DNA from: Streptomyces aureocirculatus
Lineage (GTDB): Bacteria; Actinomycetota; Actinomycetes; Streptomycetales; Streptomycetaceae
Direction: 5' to 3'
Length of the DNA: 64,000 nt
Assembly (NCBI RefSeq): GCF_000720475.1
Contig: NZ_JOAP01000017.1
Location: forward strand, 55,858 to 119,857
The position numbers and the translations under genes are program-made. Of this stretch, positions 1-8,697 are shown one piece after another; position 1 is the stretch's first letter, and each line of letters begins with the position of its first letter. The notes under the pieces were generated by a model, which was not told where the DNA came from, did not search any database, and was given only the letters and a program-made list of their open reading frames with translations.

Positions 1-2
1 TG

Positions 3-68
3 CGGTACGACGCCACCACGGACGCGGACGCCCGGCGCCGCCGCGAAGCGGCTGCCGCCGGGGCGTAG
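3..68 (+). CDS. C-terminal end of an unidentified CDS (cut by window edge)
   Basis: The frame beginning at base 3 stays open to a TAG at 66-68 and encodes about 21 residues rich in Ala, Arg and Asp. The strong G/C third-position bias is compatible with a Streptomyces gene end. The rest lies outside the window, so no function can be given, and the reading may be accidental because the piece is so short. Confidence 0.35.
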   Translation, partial: RYDATTDADARRRREAAAAGA

Positions 69-156
69 GGTCTCCTGGCTTGCCGCTTACGCAACGGTTG
101 CCCGGCGCCGGGGCTGTGCCCGCAGGGGTAGCCGGCCCGCGACCGTGGGGGAAGTG

Positions 157-399
157 TCAGCGGGGGGCGGCGTCCGGGCCTTCGGTCTCCGGCTCGCGGT
201 CGTGCCAGCGGGGGTCCGTGTCCCATTCCAGGTTGCGCTCGGCGGCGCTCTCCATCGCGTGGGTGGCCTCCTCGCGGGAGGCATAGGGGCCGAATCGGTC
301 CTTGCCGGGGCACTCCGGCCCCTCCTCGACCTTCTTGTGGTCCAGGCAGTAGTACCACTCGCCCGGCTTGCCCACGGTCCGCTTCTTGAACAGTGCCAT
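157..399 (-). CDS. Small conserved hypothetical protein, 80 aa
   Basis: The start is the ATG complementary to 397-399, preceded on the minus strand by a purine-rich GAGAGAGGAG Shine-Dalgarno sequence. The product is hydrophilic and basic at the N-terminus ([18 protein letters not shown]), contains two cysteines (C18, C30) and a tail rich in Pro, Glu and Asp. There is no signal peptide or membrane segment. It is transcribed divergently from map, with 58 bp between the two start codons, so both promoters share that gap. I do not recognise a named domain; the WYYCLDH and [10 protein letters not shown] stretches look like a small folded cytosolic protein. Confidence 0.7.
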   Translation of the reverse strand: MALFKKRTVGKPGEWYYCLDHKKVEEGPECPGKDRFGPYASREEATHAMESAAERNLEWDTDPRWHDREPETEGPDAAPR

Positions 400-457
400 G
401 TCCGGCTCCTCTCTCTCCCGCCATGCTGCCCCACGGGTGCTCGTTAGACTCGCTGGC

Positions 458-1315
458 ATGTCTGGCCAGTCACTGCTCGTACCAGGGGAGCTCTCTCCCA
501 CCCGTTCCGTGCCCGGAAACATCCGGCGCCCGGAGTACGTCGGCAAGCCCGCGCCGACGCCGTACAACGGTCCGGAGGTGCAGACCCCGGAGACCATCGA
601 GCTGATGCGGACCGCGGGCCGCATCGCCGCGCGCGCGATGGAGGAGGCCGCCAAGGCGATCGCGCCCGGCGTGACCACCGACGATCTTGACCGTATCGCG
701 CACACGTACATGTGCGACCACGGCGCCTACCCGTCGACGCTCGGCTACCGCGGCTTCCCGAAGTCGCTGTGCTCCTCGGTCAACGAGGTCATCTGCCACG
801 GCATCCCCGACTCCACCGTTCTCAGGGACGGCGACATCATCAACCTGGACGTCACGGCGTACATCGGCGGCGTCCACGGCGACAACAACGCGACGTACCT
901 GGTGGGCGACGTCGACGAGGAGTCGAGGCTGCTCGTCGAGCGCACCCGTGAGTCCCTGAACCGCGCCATCAAGGCCGTCAGGCCCGGCCGCCAGATCAAC
1001 ATCATCGGCCGCGTCATCGAGTCGTACGCCAAGCGCTTCGGCTACGGCGTCGTACGCGACTTCACCGGCCACGGCATCAACTCGTCCTTCCACTCCGGAC
1101 TGATCGTCCCGCACTACGACAGCCCGCACGCGACGACCGTCATTCAGCCCGGCATGACCTTCACCATCGAGCCGATGCTGACCCTCGGCACGTACGAGTA
1201 CGACATGTGGGACGACGGCTGGACCGTCGTGACGAAGGACCGCAAGCGCACGGCGCAGTTCGAGCACACGCTGGTCGTGACCGATACCGGGGCGGAGATC
1301 CTCACCCTGCCGTGA
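458..1315 (+). CDS. map: Type I methionine aminopeptidase
   Basis: The 285-residue product is a full-length MetAP type I, which removes the initiator methionine from nascent cytosolic proteins. All five metal ligands of the pita-bread fold are visible: D131 in NLDVTAY, D142 in VHGDNN, H205 in GHGI, E238 in FTIEPM and E269 before the final strand. The substrate-binding histidine is H114 (ICHGIP). An N-terminal extension of about 40 residues ([20 protein letters not shown]) precedes the catalytic domain, as in actinobacterial MetAP1c enzymes with an SH3-binding-like leader. I chose the ATG at 458 because the longer in-frame start at 368 would run through the divergent promoter region. An intrinsic terminator follows the stop. 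Confidence 0.95.
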   Translation: MSGQSLLVPGELSPTRSVPGNIRRPEYVGKPAPTPYNGPEVQTPETIELMRTAGRIAARAMEEAAKAIAPGVTTDDLDRIAHTYMCDHGAYPSTLGYRGFPKSLCSSVNEVICHGIPDSTVLRDGDIINLDVTAYIGGVHGDNNATYLVGDVDEESRLLVERTRESLNRAIKAVRPGRQINIIGRVIESYAKRFGYGVVRDFTGHGINSSFHSGLIVPHYDSPHATTVIQPGMTFTIEPMLTLGTYEYDMWDDGWTVVTKDRKRTAQFEHTLVVTDTGAEILTLP

Positions 1316-1335
1316 CCGCTGCGGAGACCGACAAG

Positions 1336-1365
1336 AGCCGGGCCCTGTCAGGGTCCGGCTTTTTT
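1336..1365 (+). terminator. Rho-independent terminator of map
   Basis: Inverted arms AGCCGGGCCCTG and CAGGGTCCGGCT form a GC-rich stem with one G-U pair directly followed by six T residues, 20 bp after the map stop codon. Confidence 0.85.
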
Positions 1366-1434
1366 GATCGCTTACGCATCCCTGATCACGAACGGGGTAT
1401 GTTTTTACCGACAGGGCGTCGGGAACCAGTTGAC

Positions 1435-1453
1435 TTAGGTATGCCTAACCTTG
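1435..1453 (+). promoter_or_regulatory. Iron box (DmdR/DtxR-type operator) and promoter of the heme oxygenase gene
   Basis: The sequence TTAGGTATGCCTAACCTTG closely resembles the actinobacterial iron-box consensus TTAGGTTAGGCTAACCTAA. It overlaps a TTGACT -35-like hexamer at 1430-1435; a GATGAT -10-like hexamer lies at 1454-1459. This position, about 60 bp before the heme oxygenase start, would let an iron-loaded DtxR-family repressor block transcription. The site is read directly; the regulator is inferred. Confidence 0.8.
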
Positions 1454-1509
1454 GATGATCGGTCCTGGCCACCTTGGTTCCCGCCCGTCTATCGGCCCGG
1501 AGGTTCCCC

Positions 1510-2187
1510 ATGGACTCGGCGATCACTCAGCGCCCCGCGTTCTCGACGCTCATCCGCACGGCGTCCCACGAACAGCACACGGAGGCGGAGTCGTCCACGT
1601 TCATGAGCGACCTCCTCGGCGGCCGCCTCGACGTGACCGCGTACGCGAGGTATACGGAACAGCTCTGGTTCGTCTACCGCGCCCTGGAGGACGCCGCGCA
1701 GACGCTGCGCGAGGACCCGGTGGCCGGACCGTTCATACGGCCCGAGCTGCTGCGCGTCGCCGAGTTGGAGCGGGACCTCGCGCATCTGCGGGGCGCCGAC
1801 TGGCGCGCGGGCCTCAGCGCCCTGCCCGCCACCGCGGCGTACGCGGCCCGCGTCGAGGAGTGCGCCCGCACCTGGCCCGGTGGTTATGTCGCCCACCACT
1901 ACACGCGCTATCTCGGGGACCTGTCCGGCGGACAGATCATCCGCGGCAAGGCGGAGCGGACGTGGGGCTTCGACCGCAAGGGTGACGGAGTGCGGTTCTA
2001 TGTCTTCGAGGGGATATCCAACCCCGCCGCGTTCAAGCGGGGTTACCGGGAACTGCTCGACGGGCTCGACGTCGTCGTCCCCGACGAGCTCGAGAAGCAG
2101 CGCGTCGTGGACGAATGCAAGTCAGCGTTCCTGCTGAACACCGCTGTCTTTCGGGAGCTGGGGTGCGAGTTTCCGCTCTCCGCGTAG
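1510..2187 (+). CDS. hmuO: Biliverdin-forming heme oxygenase
   Basis: The 225-residue product matches the bacterial HmuO/HO-1 family, which uses O2 and reductant to cleave heme to biliverdin, CO and free Fe2+ in the cytosol. H23 in EQHTEAESSTFM aligns with the proximal heme-ligand histidine of HmuO, and the glycine-rich distal-helix motif YLGDLSGGQ lies at 134-142. The length is typical. The start ATG at 1510 has GGAGG at 1499-1503 and removes a 12-residue extension available from a GTG upstream. An iron box overlaps the promoter, so expression is expected only under iron starvation. It stands 2 kb from the HtaA and HmuTUV genes and would act last in that heme-iron pathway. Confidence 0.93.
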   Translation: MDSAITQRPAFSTLIRTASHEQHTEAESSTFMSDLLGGRLDVTAYARYTEQLWFVYRALEDAAQTLREDPVAGPFIRPELLRVAELERDLAHLRGADWRAGLSALPATAAYAARVEECARTWPGGYVAHHYTRYLGDLSGGQIIRGKAERTWGFDRKGDGVRFYVFEGISNPAAFKRGYRELLDGLDVVVPDELEKQRVVDECKSAFLLNTAVFRELGCEFPLSA

Positions 2188-2215
2188 GGGTTGCCGCCCT
2201 GCCGGGGTGGGCGTC

Positions 2216-2254
2216 GATCGCGCTGCGCGCTCGTCCTCAATCGCCGGACGGGCT
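2216..2254. repeat. Dispersed Streptomyces intergenic repeat, copy 1
   Basis: The core GCTCGTCCTCAATCGCCGGACGGGCT is one copy of an element that recurs at about 10.65 kb, 63.58 kb, 63.90 kb and 63.96 kb in this window, in either orientation. It lies between the convergent heme oxygenase and PhzF genes, the usual place for such REP-like elements. Confidence 0.75.
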
Positions 2255-2273
2255 CTCATGATTCCCTCCGGCG

Positions 2274-2987
2274 TCAGGACAGGGTGGGCGGGAGGGGGAA
2301 AGCCACCCTGCCGCCCAGTTCGATGAAGTCGTCGGGGGCCGGTGCCGTGAGGAGCTGGGAGCCGGTGCCCTGGGTGATGTTGAGGGCCCGGCCGAGTTCG
2401 CGGGTGAGTTGCAGCGCCGCCGCGCCCGTGGCCTCGTCCTCGACGATGCCGTCCCCGCGGCCGGGGAACCCCCGCGCCCGCACCCGCCCCGCGGCCTCGT
2501 CCTCCCACGCCCACGCATAGATCCAGTCGCCGGTGGGCGGCACGGCGAGGGCCTCCACCTCGGCCGCCGTCGCGTACCGGCGGAGCGTCCGCGGCGGCGC
2601 CCAGTCGGCGCGCGCCACGATCCAACTGAACTCCCCGTCCTGCCGCGCCTCGACGACCCCTGCCGCCGTCACCAGCTCCGGCACGTCGAGCAGCCAGGCC
2701 GCGCCGACGCACGGGTGCCCCGCGAACGGCAGTTGTCCCGTGGGCGTGTAGATGTCGATCGCGCCGCGCTCCGGGTCGTCCACGAACACCGTCTCGCTGA
2801 AGCCGAGTTTGGCGGCGAGCGCCTGCCGGTCCGCCCGCGCGGCCACCCGTGAGCCGTTGCGCACGACCCCGAGTTCGTTGCCGTGCCGTCCGTCCGGCGC
2901 GCAGAAGACCCGTACGACGTCGATTCCCTGGTGCACGTCCGGGACGTCGCGGGTGCTCTGCGCGCCGGGTTCAGTCTCTCCGTTCAC
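2274..2987 (-). CDS. PhzF family protein (isomerase/epimerase-like)
   Basis: The 237-residue product has the diaminopimelate-epimerase-like PhzF fold: a first-strand segment DVVRVFCAPDGRHGNELGV, the signature GQLPFAGHPCVGAAWLL near residues 85-100 and a late EDEATGAAALQL motif containing the conserved glycine-rich turn. PhzF proteins include a phenazine-pathway isomerase, but most members have unknown substrates. It is somewhat shorter than the usual 260-290 residues. It converges with heme oxygenase, and nothing else suggests a phenazine cluster. A second, clearly different PhzF paralogue is encoded at 28622-29521. Confidence 0.85.
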   Translation of the reverse strand: MNGETEPGAQSTRDVPDVHQGIDVVRVFCAPDGRHGNELGVVRNGSRVAARADRQALAAKLGFSETVFVDDPERGAIDIYTPTGQLPFAGHPCVGAAWLLDVPELVTAAGVVEARQDGEFSWIVARADWAPPRTLRRYATAAEVEALAVPPTGDWIYAWAWEDEAAGRVRARGFPGRGDGIVEDEATGAAALQLTRELGRALNITQGTGSQLLTAPAPDDFIELGGRVAFPLPPTLS

Positions 2988-3051
2988 TCCGGCATTGAAG
3001 CATCACATGTGACGCTCGCGCCCCCGTGCCGAAAGCCGAGGGCTCCCCGCG

Positions 3052-4653
3052 CTACGCGTGCCCGCGCGGGCGCAGTGGCTGCCGTCGCGCCGCGTACACC
3101 GCCCCCGCCCCGGCCACGACCACGGCGCCCGCGACCCCGAGCAGTGCCCCCGACGGCGTGTCGGACCCCGTCGCGGCGAGCGACCCGGCGCCGCCCACGG
3201 AACCGCCGCCCGCACTGCCGCCGCCGACCGAACCGCTGCCCGCGGCCGAGTCGCCACCAGCCTCACCGGAGGTACCGGCTCCGCCCCCGGACGGCGGGAC
3301 CTGGGCGTCCTCGGACAGGGTGAGCGCCACCGTCAGGGGGTCGAGCTTCTCGCCCTTCTTGTACACCGACCCCCTCTCCTCGCTCTCGAACTGCTCGGCG
3401 CCCGCCGCCGTGAGCCGCGCCGGGACCTTGCGGAGCTGGACGACGTCGCCCTTCGCGGCGTACGGGACACCGGACAGGTCGAGGGTCGCGAACCGCACGT
3501 CATTGGTGGTGCCCGCCGGGGTCTTCACGTCCACCGACAGCGTGCCCTTCGCGCCGCTCGCGCGGACCTTGAAGTCGCTGAACTTCATGTCGATGCCGTG
3601 CCCCTGGTAGCGGAACCGCACGCTGCCCTTGAAGGACGCGTTGATCTTCTTTGCGTCGGCGTCCCAACTCGCCTTCGCGTACGGGAAGTCGTATCCGGCG
3701 GAGGTCTTCTTGGCACCCCCGGTCGCCTCGACCCCGCCGCCCGAGGAGATGTAGCGCCGGAAGGACTCCTTCAGGCCCCAGGACAGTTTGCCGCCGACGA
3801 CCTTGCCGGAGGGTGCCCGATGGCCGGAACCGCCCGTGCCGGACGTCGGCGTCGGCGTCGGCTTTGTGGGCTTTGTGGGCTTTGTGGGCTTTGTGGGCTT
3901 CGTGGGCTTCGTGGCGGGCCCGTCCGAGGGCTTCGCCGACGGCTTGCCGGGCTCACTGGGCTTGCCCGGCTTGCTCGGCGTGGGGCTCGGTGACGGGGCG
4001 GGTCCTGCGTTGCGCACCGTCAGGGTGGCCGGGTCGAGCGCCTGGCCCTGCTGGTACATGCCGTTGAACGCCTTCGCGCCCTTCGCCGTGAGCGTCGCCG
4101 GGATGTCCTTGAACGTCATCGTGCCGCCGGGGCCCTGCCCTGCCGTGACCCCGGAGAGGTCGAGCGCGGCCAGGTCGATGTCGTTCTGCTTGGCGCCGTT
4201 GAGCGTGACGTCGGCCTGGATGGCACCCGTCTTGCCCTTGGTGTGCACCCTGACGTCGGCGATCTTGATGTCGAACTTGTGCGGCGCCGACGTGAAGCGG
4301 ACGTCACCCTTGAAGGCCGCCTTCATGACGTGGCCTGTCATCTCGTACGTGCCCTTGCCGCCGGTGAAGGTGAACACCCCGTTGCCCGGCGCCTGCACGG
4401 CGCCGCCACCGGCCTTGATCTTCCCGTGCGCCATGCCCGTGACGTACTTGCGGAAGGACTCCTTGAGCCCCCAGTCCAGGGTGCCGTCCTTGAGCGTGAA
4501 CGCCTTGGGGGCCCGGGGTGCCCCGGCCGCGCCCTCGGCGGGAGTGTCCACCGGGGTGTCGGCGACGGCGGGCAGGGCGAGTGCGGCGGCACCGAGTACC
4601 GCGGCGGTCGCGACGGCCGCTGCGCGGGCTATGGGGCGGCGGGTTGCTGCCAT
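3052..4653 (-). CDS. htaA: Cell-wall-anchored protein with two HtaA heme-binding domains
   Basis: The 533-residue product has a signal peptide (residues 1-31, ending PAVADT), then two HtaA domains, one starting at LDWGLKESFRKYV near residue 59 and one starting at LSWGLKESFRRYI in the middle. HtaA domains bind heme on the surface of corynebacteria and relatives. A linker made of Lys-Pro-Thr repeats separates them. The C-terminus has a sortase-type signal (LAATG, then a hydrophobic helix and ARRQPLRPR), typical of class E sortase substrates. It follows the other HtaA gene by 63 bp on the same strand and should be co-transcribed from the iron-box promoter near 6380. The LKESFRKY segments probably carry part of the heme site. 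Confidence 0.9.
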   Translation of the reverse strand: MAATRRPIARAAAVATAAVLGAAALALPAVADTPVDTPAEGAAGAPRAPKAFTLKDGTLDWGLKESFRKYVTGMAHGKIKAGGGAVQAPGNGVFTFTGGKGTYEMTGHVMKAAFKGDVRFTSAPHKFDIKIADVRVHTKGKTGAIQADVTLNGAKQNDIDLAALDLSGVTAGQGPGGTMTFKDIPATLTAKGAKAFNGMYQQGQALDPATLTVRNAGPAPSPSPTPSKPGKPSEPGKPSAKPSDGPATKPTKPTKPTKPTKPTKPTPTPTSGTGGSGHRAPSGKVVGGKLSWGLKESFRRYISSGGGVEATGGAKKTSAGYDFPYAKASWDADAKKINASFKGSVRFRYQGHGIDMKFSDFKVRASGAKGTLSVDVKTPAGTTNDVRFATLDLSGVPYAAKGDVVQLRKVPARLTAAGAEQFESEERGSVYKKGEKLDPLTVALTLSEDAQVPPSGGGAGTSGEAGGDSAAGSGSVGGGSAGGGSVGGAGSLAATGSDTPSGALLGVAGAVVVAGAGAVYAARRQPLRPRGHA

Positions 4654-4716
4654 GGTCAGTGTGCTCCTCGAAGGGGGACGGGAGAGGGGGAGGTGGACCC
4701 GGGGAGGGTGGTTGGT

Positions 4717-6348
4717 TCAGGGTCTTTCGGTGGAACCGGTGGAACCGGTGGAACTCGTGGGCCCGGGGGACGGAGTCGACCCGGTGGACGGAGCCGACCC
4801 GCTGGACGGAGTCGACCCGGTGGCCGTCCGCCGCCGCCGTGCGAACAGCACCGCCCCCACCGCCGCGACCAGCAGCGCCCCGGCCGCCGCAAGGGTGATG
4901 GGAAGGGCCTTCGACGAGCCGGAGTCGGAGGAGGCGGAGGAGGCGGAGGAGGCGGAGGAGGCGGAGGAGGCGGAGGAGGCGGAGTCCTCGGCACCGTCCG
5001 ACGCCGCCGCCCGCCCGGACTTGGCCCCGGCACGGGACTCCTTCGTGCCGGGCGCGGCGGCGGAGCCCAGGTCGGGCAGCGCGGGCAGTTCGGCGTCACC
5101 GTCGACGGCGACGGCCAGGGACACCGGGTCCATCGCGGTGCCCGGTTCGTAGAGCGAGCCGAACGCCTTGGAGCCGTCGGCGGTGAGTTTCGCGGGGGCC
5201 TCGGTGACGGCGATCAGGCCATTCCGCGGTGCGAGGCCCGTCAGCTCCTTGGCGGTGAAGGTGACGAGCGGCGCCTTCTTCTTCGTGAAGTCCTCGCTGT
5301 GGACGTCGGCGTAGAGCGTGCCCTTGCCGTCCCGTACGCCGACGGCGACCCGGCTCAGTCCGACGTCCAGGCCGTGCTTGCCGGTGAAGCGGACGGCACC
5401 TGCGAAGTCGGCGGACAGCGTGCGCTTCTTCTCGTCGTACGCGCCCTCGCCCCGCGGGAAGCGGAACAGCGCGCCGCCGTCCTGGGCGCCCGCCGTGAGC
5501 GTCCACTTGCCCTTCGCGATGGACCCGGAGACGTACTCGCGGAACGTACGGCGCACACCCCAGTCGACGGCGGCGTCCTCGATACGCCCCGCGACCTTCT
5601 TCTCTCTCTTCTCCGTCCCGCCCTTGCCGCCGCCCTTGCCCTTGTCGCTCTCACCCTTGCCGCTCTTGTCCTTCGTACCGGCGGACGGTGCCGCCAGGTC
5701 GGTGGACAGGCTCAGCGGGTCGAGCTGTGTGCCTGCCGTGTAGTACCCGGCGAAGGCCTTGGCGCCCTGGGCGGTGAGCGTCGTGGGGATGGTGGTGAGG
5801 GCGATCGGGCCTGTGCCGCCCTTCATGTTGATGCCGGAGACATTCAGCGAGGCGAGCGGGACCTGGGCGGTCGATGTGACCTTTCCGGTGCCCTTGTCCT
5901 TGCTGACCATGTCGGCGAAGAGCGTGCCGGAGCCGCCGGTGACCTTGACGGTGGGGCGGCTGATAGCCAGGTCGAGGGCGTACGCGCCACCCTTCTTGTG
6001 CCCGGTGAAGTGCACGCCCCCACTGAACGCGGCGGTGAAGGAGCCGGTGCCCGGGTCGTAGGAACCCTTGGCCGAGTGGAAGCGGAACTGGCTGCCGCCG
6101 ACCGTCGCGGCGCCGCCCCGCAGATTCCAACTGCCCTTGGCGATGGGCCCCGTGACATAGCTCTGGAAGGACGATTTGACGCCCCAGTCGAGCCTGCCGC
6201 CGCGCACCGTGCGTTCCTCCGCGTGCGCCGCGGACGCCGGAAGGAGGGCTCCGGCGAGCCCGGCGACGACGACGGCCGCTCCGGCGCGGACGCGGGCACG
6301 GCGGCGCGCTGCCGACTGTCTCGACGACGGCTGTCCCGACGACGACAT
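4717..6348 (-). CDS. htaA: Membrane-anchored protein with two HtaA heme-binding domains
   Basis: The 543-residue product has an Arg-rich Sec-type leader (1-43, cleaved after ASAAHA), an HtaA domain at about 50-220, a Lys/Gly-rich linker, and a second HtaA domain at about 254-416. A Ser/Ala tract at 455-475 and one transmembrane helix at 482-503 follow, then a basic stop-transfer and a Ser/Thr/Pro-rich tail. Unlike its neighbour it has no LPXTG-like motif, so it is probably held by the membrane helix, although the long tail after the helix is unusual. Each domain begins with the DWGVK/DWGVR motif. It is the first gene of a two-gene unit reading away from hmuT, with an iron box 25 bp upstream. 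Confidence 0.9.
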   Translation of the reverse strand: MSSSGQPSSRQSAARRRARVRAGAAVVVAGLAGALLPASAAHAEERTVRGGRLDWGVKSSFQSYVTGPIAKGSWNLRGGAATVGGSQFRFHSAKGSYDPGTGSFTAAFSGGVHFTGHKKGGAYALDLAISRPTVKVTGGSGTLFADMVSKDKGTGKVTSTAQVPLASLNVSGINMKGGTGPIALTTIPTTLTAQGAKAFAGYYTAGTQLDPLSLSTDLAAPSAGTKDKSGKGESDKGKGGGKGGTEKREKKVAGRIEDAAVDWGVRRTFREYVSGSIAKGKWTLTAGAQDGGALFRFPRGEGAYDEKKRTLSADFAGAVRFTGKHGLDVGLSRVAVGVRDGKGTLYADVHSEDFTKKKAPLVTFTAKELTGLAPRNGLIAVTEAPAKLTADGSKAFGSLYEPGTAMDPVSLAVAVDGDAELPALPDLGSAAAPGTKESRAGAKSGRAAASDGAEDSASSASSASSASSASSASSDSGSSKALPITLAAAGALLVAAVGAVLFARRRRTATGSTPSSGSAPSTGSTPSPGPTSSTGSTGSTERP

Positions 6349-6370
6349 GGAACCCCTCCGGGTCTAGATT

Positions 6371-6391
6371 CCTAAGGTAAGGCTAACCTAA
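6371..6391. promoter_or_regulatory. Iron box in the htaA-hmuT divergent promoter
   Basis: Read on the minus strand the sequence is TTAGGTTAGCCTTACCTTAGG, an excellent match to the DmdR/DtxR iron-box consensus. It lies 22 bp upstream of the htaA start (6348) and about 50 bp upstream of the hmuT start (6440), so one operator can control both directions. Confidence 0.88.
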
Positions 6392-6439
6392 TCTACGATC
6401 ATTCCTACGGGGAACCCCACGACAGGACGGTGGACTCAG

Positions 6440-7447
6440 GTGCGCAAGCCGCGCTCACTCCGGACGGTTGGCGCGGCGGCAGCCGTGCTCGTGCTCACCC
6501 TCGCCGGATGCGGGACGTCCGACGACGGCGGATCGGCGCGGGGCGGGCCACGGGTCAAGGCCGCCGCCGACCGCGTGGAGCCCCTCGCGGCCGCGCCCGA
6601 GCCCGAGTTGCCCGTGACCGTGCGGTCCGCCGACGGCAAGCGGGTCACCGTCGACGACACCAGCAGGATCGTGCCGCTGACCGGCAGCCTGAACGAGATC
6701 GTCTTCACTCTCGGGCTCGGCAAGAACGTCGTCGCGCGTGACATCACCGCGACCTTTCAACAGGCCGCGAGGCTCCCGGTGGTGACGCGGGCTCACGACG
6801 TCTCCGCGGAGAGCGTGTTGTCCCTGAAGCCGACGGTCGTCCTCGCGGACACCACGACGGGCCCCGCGGAGGCGATCGACCAGATCCGGGCGGCGGGCGT
6901 CCCCCTCGTCGTCCTCGAACCGGCCAAGAGCCTCGCCGACGTGAGTCCGCGCATCGGGGCGGTTGCTGCGGCGCTCGGCGTGCCGAAGGCGGGCGCCGAG
7001 CTCACCTCCCGTACGCGGCAACGGATTTCGAAGGTACGGGAGTCCGTGCCCGCACGGTCCGGGAAACCGCGCGTCGCGTTCCTCTATCTGCGCGGGTCGG
7101 CCTCCGTCTATCTGCTCGGCGGGCGCGAATCGGGCGCGGGTTCTCTGCTCGAGGCGGCGGGCGCGGTCGACGCGGGCAAGGCGTCGGGCCTGAAGAAGGA
7201 CTTCACGGCCATCACGAGCGAGGCCCTGGCCAAGGCCGCGCCGGACGCGATCCTGGTGATGTCGAAGGGCCTCGACTCCGTGGGCGGCGTCGACGGCCTG
7301 GTGAAGATCCCCGGCGTGGCCGAGACCCCGGCGGGCCTCGACCGCCGCGTCGTGTCCATCGAGGACGGCGTCCTGCTCAACTACGGCCCCCGCACCGACC
7401 GGGTGCTCAAGTCCCTGGTGGACCAGCTCTACAAGGACGCCGAGTGA
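6440..7447 (+). CDS. hmuT: Heme ABC transporter substrate-binding lipoprotein HmuT
   Basis: The 335-residue product is a class III periplasmic-binding-type lipoprotein. It has a signal peptide with lipobox LAGC (Cys at residue 24) and the NEIVFTLGLGKNVVARD and SLKPTVVLADTT segments typical of HmuT/BtuF-like receptors. It would receive heme outside the membrane and deliver it to HmuUV. The GTG at 6440 is the first start that keeps the whole leader. It overlaps hmuU by four bases (GTGA), indicating translational coupling. Proximity of the iron box predicts iron-dependent repression. A siderophore or cobalamin receptor is the alternative, but the HtaA and heme oxygenase neighbours argue for heme. 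Confidence 0.92.
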   Translation: MRKPRSLRTVGAAAAVLVLTLAGCGTSDDGGSARGGPRVKAAADRVEPLAAAPEPELPVTVRSADGKRVTVDDTSRIVPLTGSLNEIVFTLGLGKNVVARDITATFQQAARLPVVTRAHDVSAESVLSLKPTVVLADTTTGPAEAIDQIRAAGVPLVVLEPAKSLADVSPRIGAVAAALGVPKAGAELTSRTRQRISKVRESVPARSGKPRVAFLYLRGSASVYLLGGRESGAGSLLEAAGAVDAGKASGLKKDFTAITSEALAKAAPDAILVMSKGLDSVGGVDGLVKIPGVAETPAGLDRRVVSIEDGVLLNYGPRTDRVLKSLVDQLYKDAE

Positions 7448-8697
7448 GCGTCACCAGCGGGCCGGTGGGGCGGGCGGGCGGCGCCGAGGCGGCGGGCGGG
7501 GCCGGGGAAGCGGGCACAGCCCAGAAGACGAGCAGGACCCGGCAGACGGGCGCAGCCCAGGAGCCGCGCGCGCCCGGAGAAGCGGGCGCGGCCGGAGAAG
7601 CGGGCGCGGCCGGAGAAGCGGGCGGGGTCGCCCAGGAGCCGCGCGGGGCCGGAGAAGGGGCGGTGGTCCGGTGGGGGGCGCCGTGCTTCCTTACCGTCGT
7701 CCTCGCCGGCGCCCTCCTCCTCCTTGCCCTGCTCTCCGCAGGGATCGGCGCGTACGACATCCCCCTCGGGGACGTGCTCGCCTCCGTGCGGCACCGGGTC
7801 GGGCTCGGCGGTCACGCGCTCGACCGCGTCGGCGAGAGCGTGCTGTGGAACGTGCGGCTGCCGCGTGTGACGCTCGCGCTGCTCGTGGGCGCGTCGCTCG
7901 GCTGTGCGGGTGCGCTGATGCAGGGCGTGTTCGGCAATCCGCTGGCCGAACCCGGCGTCATCGGGATCTCCGCGGGCGCGGCGGTCGGCGCGGTCGCCTC
8001 GATCGCCTTCGGCCTCAGCTTCTTCGGCAACTGGACGGTGACCGTCTGCGCGTTCGTCGCCGGGCTCGCGACGGTGCTTCTCGTGTACGTCCTGTCGCGC
8101 GAGGGCGGCCGTACGGAGGTGGTGACGCTGATCCTCACGGGCATCGCGGTGAACGCCTTCGCGGGCGCGCTCATCGGCCTGTTCCTGTTCTTCGCGGACA
8201 ACGCGCAGGTCACCCAGATCACGTTCTGGCAGCTCGGTTCGCTCGCGCAGGCGACCTGGCCCAAGGTGCTCGCGGTCCTGCCGTGCGCGGCCGCGGGCCT
8301 GCTCGTCGCGCCGCTGTACGCGCGCAAGCTGGACCTGCTCGCCCTCGGGGAGCGGCCCGCACGCCATCTGGGCGTGGACGTGGAGAAGCTGCGGATGGTG
8401 CTCGTCCTCGTGGTGGCGCTGCTCACGGCGGCGGCCGTGGCCGTGGCCGGGATCATCACGTTCGTGGGGCTCCTCGTACCGCATCTGCTGCGGATGGCCG
8501 CCGGTCCGGGGCACCGGTTCCTGGTGCCGGGCAGCGCGCTCGCCGGGGCCGTCGTCCTCGTCGGCGCCGACCTGGCCGCGCGTACCGTCGCCGCGCCCGC
8601 GGAGCTGCCGCTAGGCGTGCTCACCGCGCTCTTCGGCAGCCCGTTCTTCTTCTGGCTGCTGCGCAGGACCCGCCGCAAGCAAGGGGGTTGGGCATGA
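7444..8697 (+). CDS. hmuU: Heme ABC transporter permease HmuU (FecCD family)
   Basis: The 417-residue product is a FecCD-type permease with about ten hydrophobic helices starting near residue 80. The family motifs RLPRVTLALLVGASLGCAG and GNPLAEPGVIGISAGAAVG are present, as is the cytoplasmic coupling region GVDVEKLRM. Ahead of the membrane domain is an unusual cytosolic leader of about 75 residues made of Gly/Ala/Glu repeats (GEAGAA units), encoded by near-identical short DNA repeats. It is probably a slippage-expanded, disordered extension. The GTG start overlaps the hmuT stop; a start nearer the membrane domain (GTG at about 7663) is possible. The gene overlaps hmuV by four bases. Confidence 0.9.
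   Translation: MSVTSGPVGRAGGAEAAGGAGEAGTAQKTSRTRQTGAAQEPRAPGEAGAAGEAGAAGEAGGVAQEPRGAGEGAVVRWGAPCFLTVVLAGALLLLALLSAGIGAYDIPLGDVLASVRHRVGLGGHALDRVGESVLWNVRLPRVTLALLVGASLGCAGALMQGVFGNPLAEPGVIGISAGAAVGAVASIAFGLSFFGNWTVTVCAFVAGLATVLLVYVLSREGGRTEVVTLILTGIAVNAFAGALIGLFLFFADNAQVTQITFWQLGSLAQATWPKVLAVLPCAAAGLLVAPLYARKLDLLALGERPARHLGVDVEKLRMVLVLVVALLTAAAVAVAGIITFVGLLVPHLLRMAAGPGHRFLVPGSALAGAVVLVGADLAARTVAAPAELPLGVLTALFGSPFFFWLLRRTRRKQGGWA

Noticed and set aside
2274..2987. Phenazine biosynthesis gene
   Set aside because: PhzF homologues are widespread with unknown roles, and no other phz gene is present.
4243..6375. Plus-strand open frame with a long polyglycine run
   Set aside because: It is the shadow of the Ser/Ala tract and HtaA domains on the other strand.
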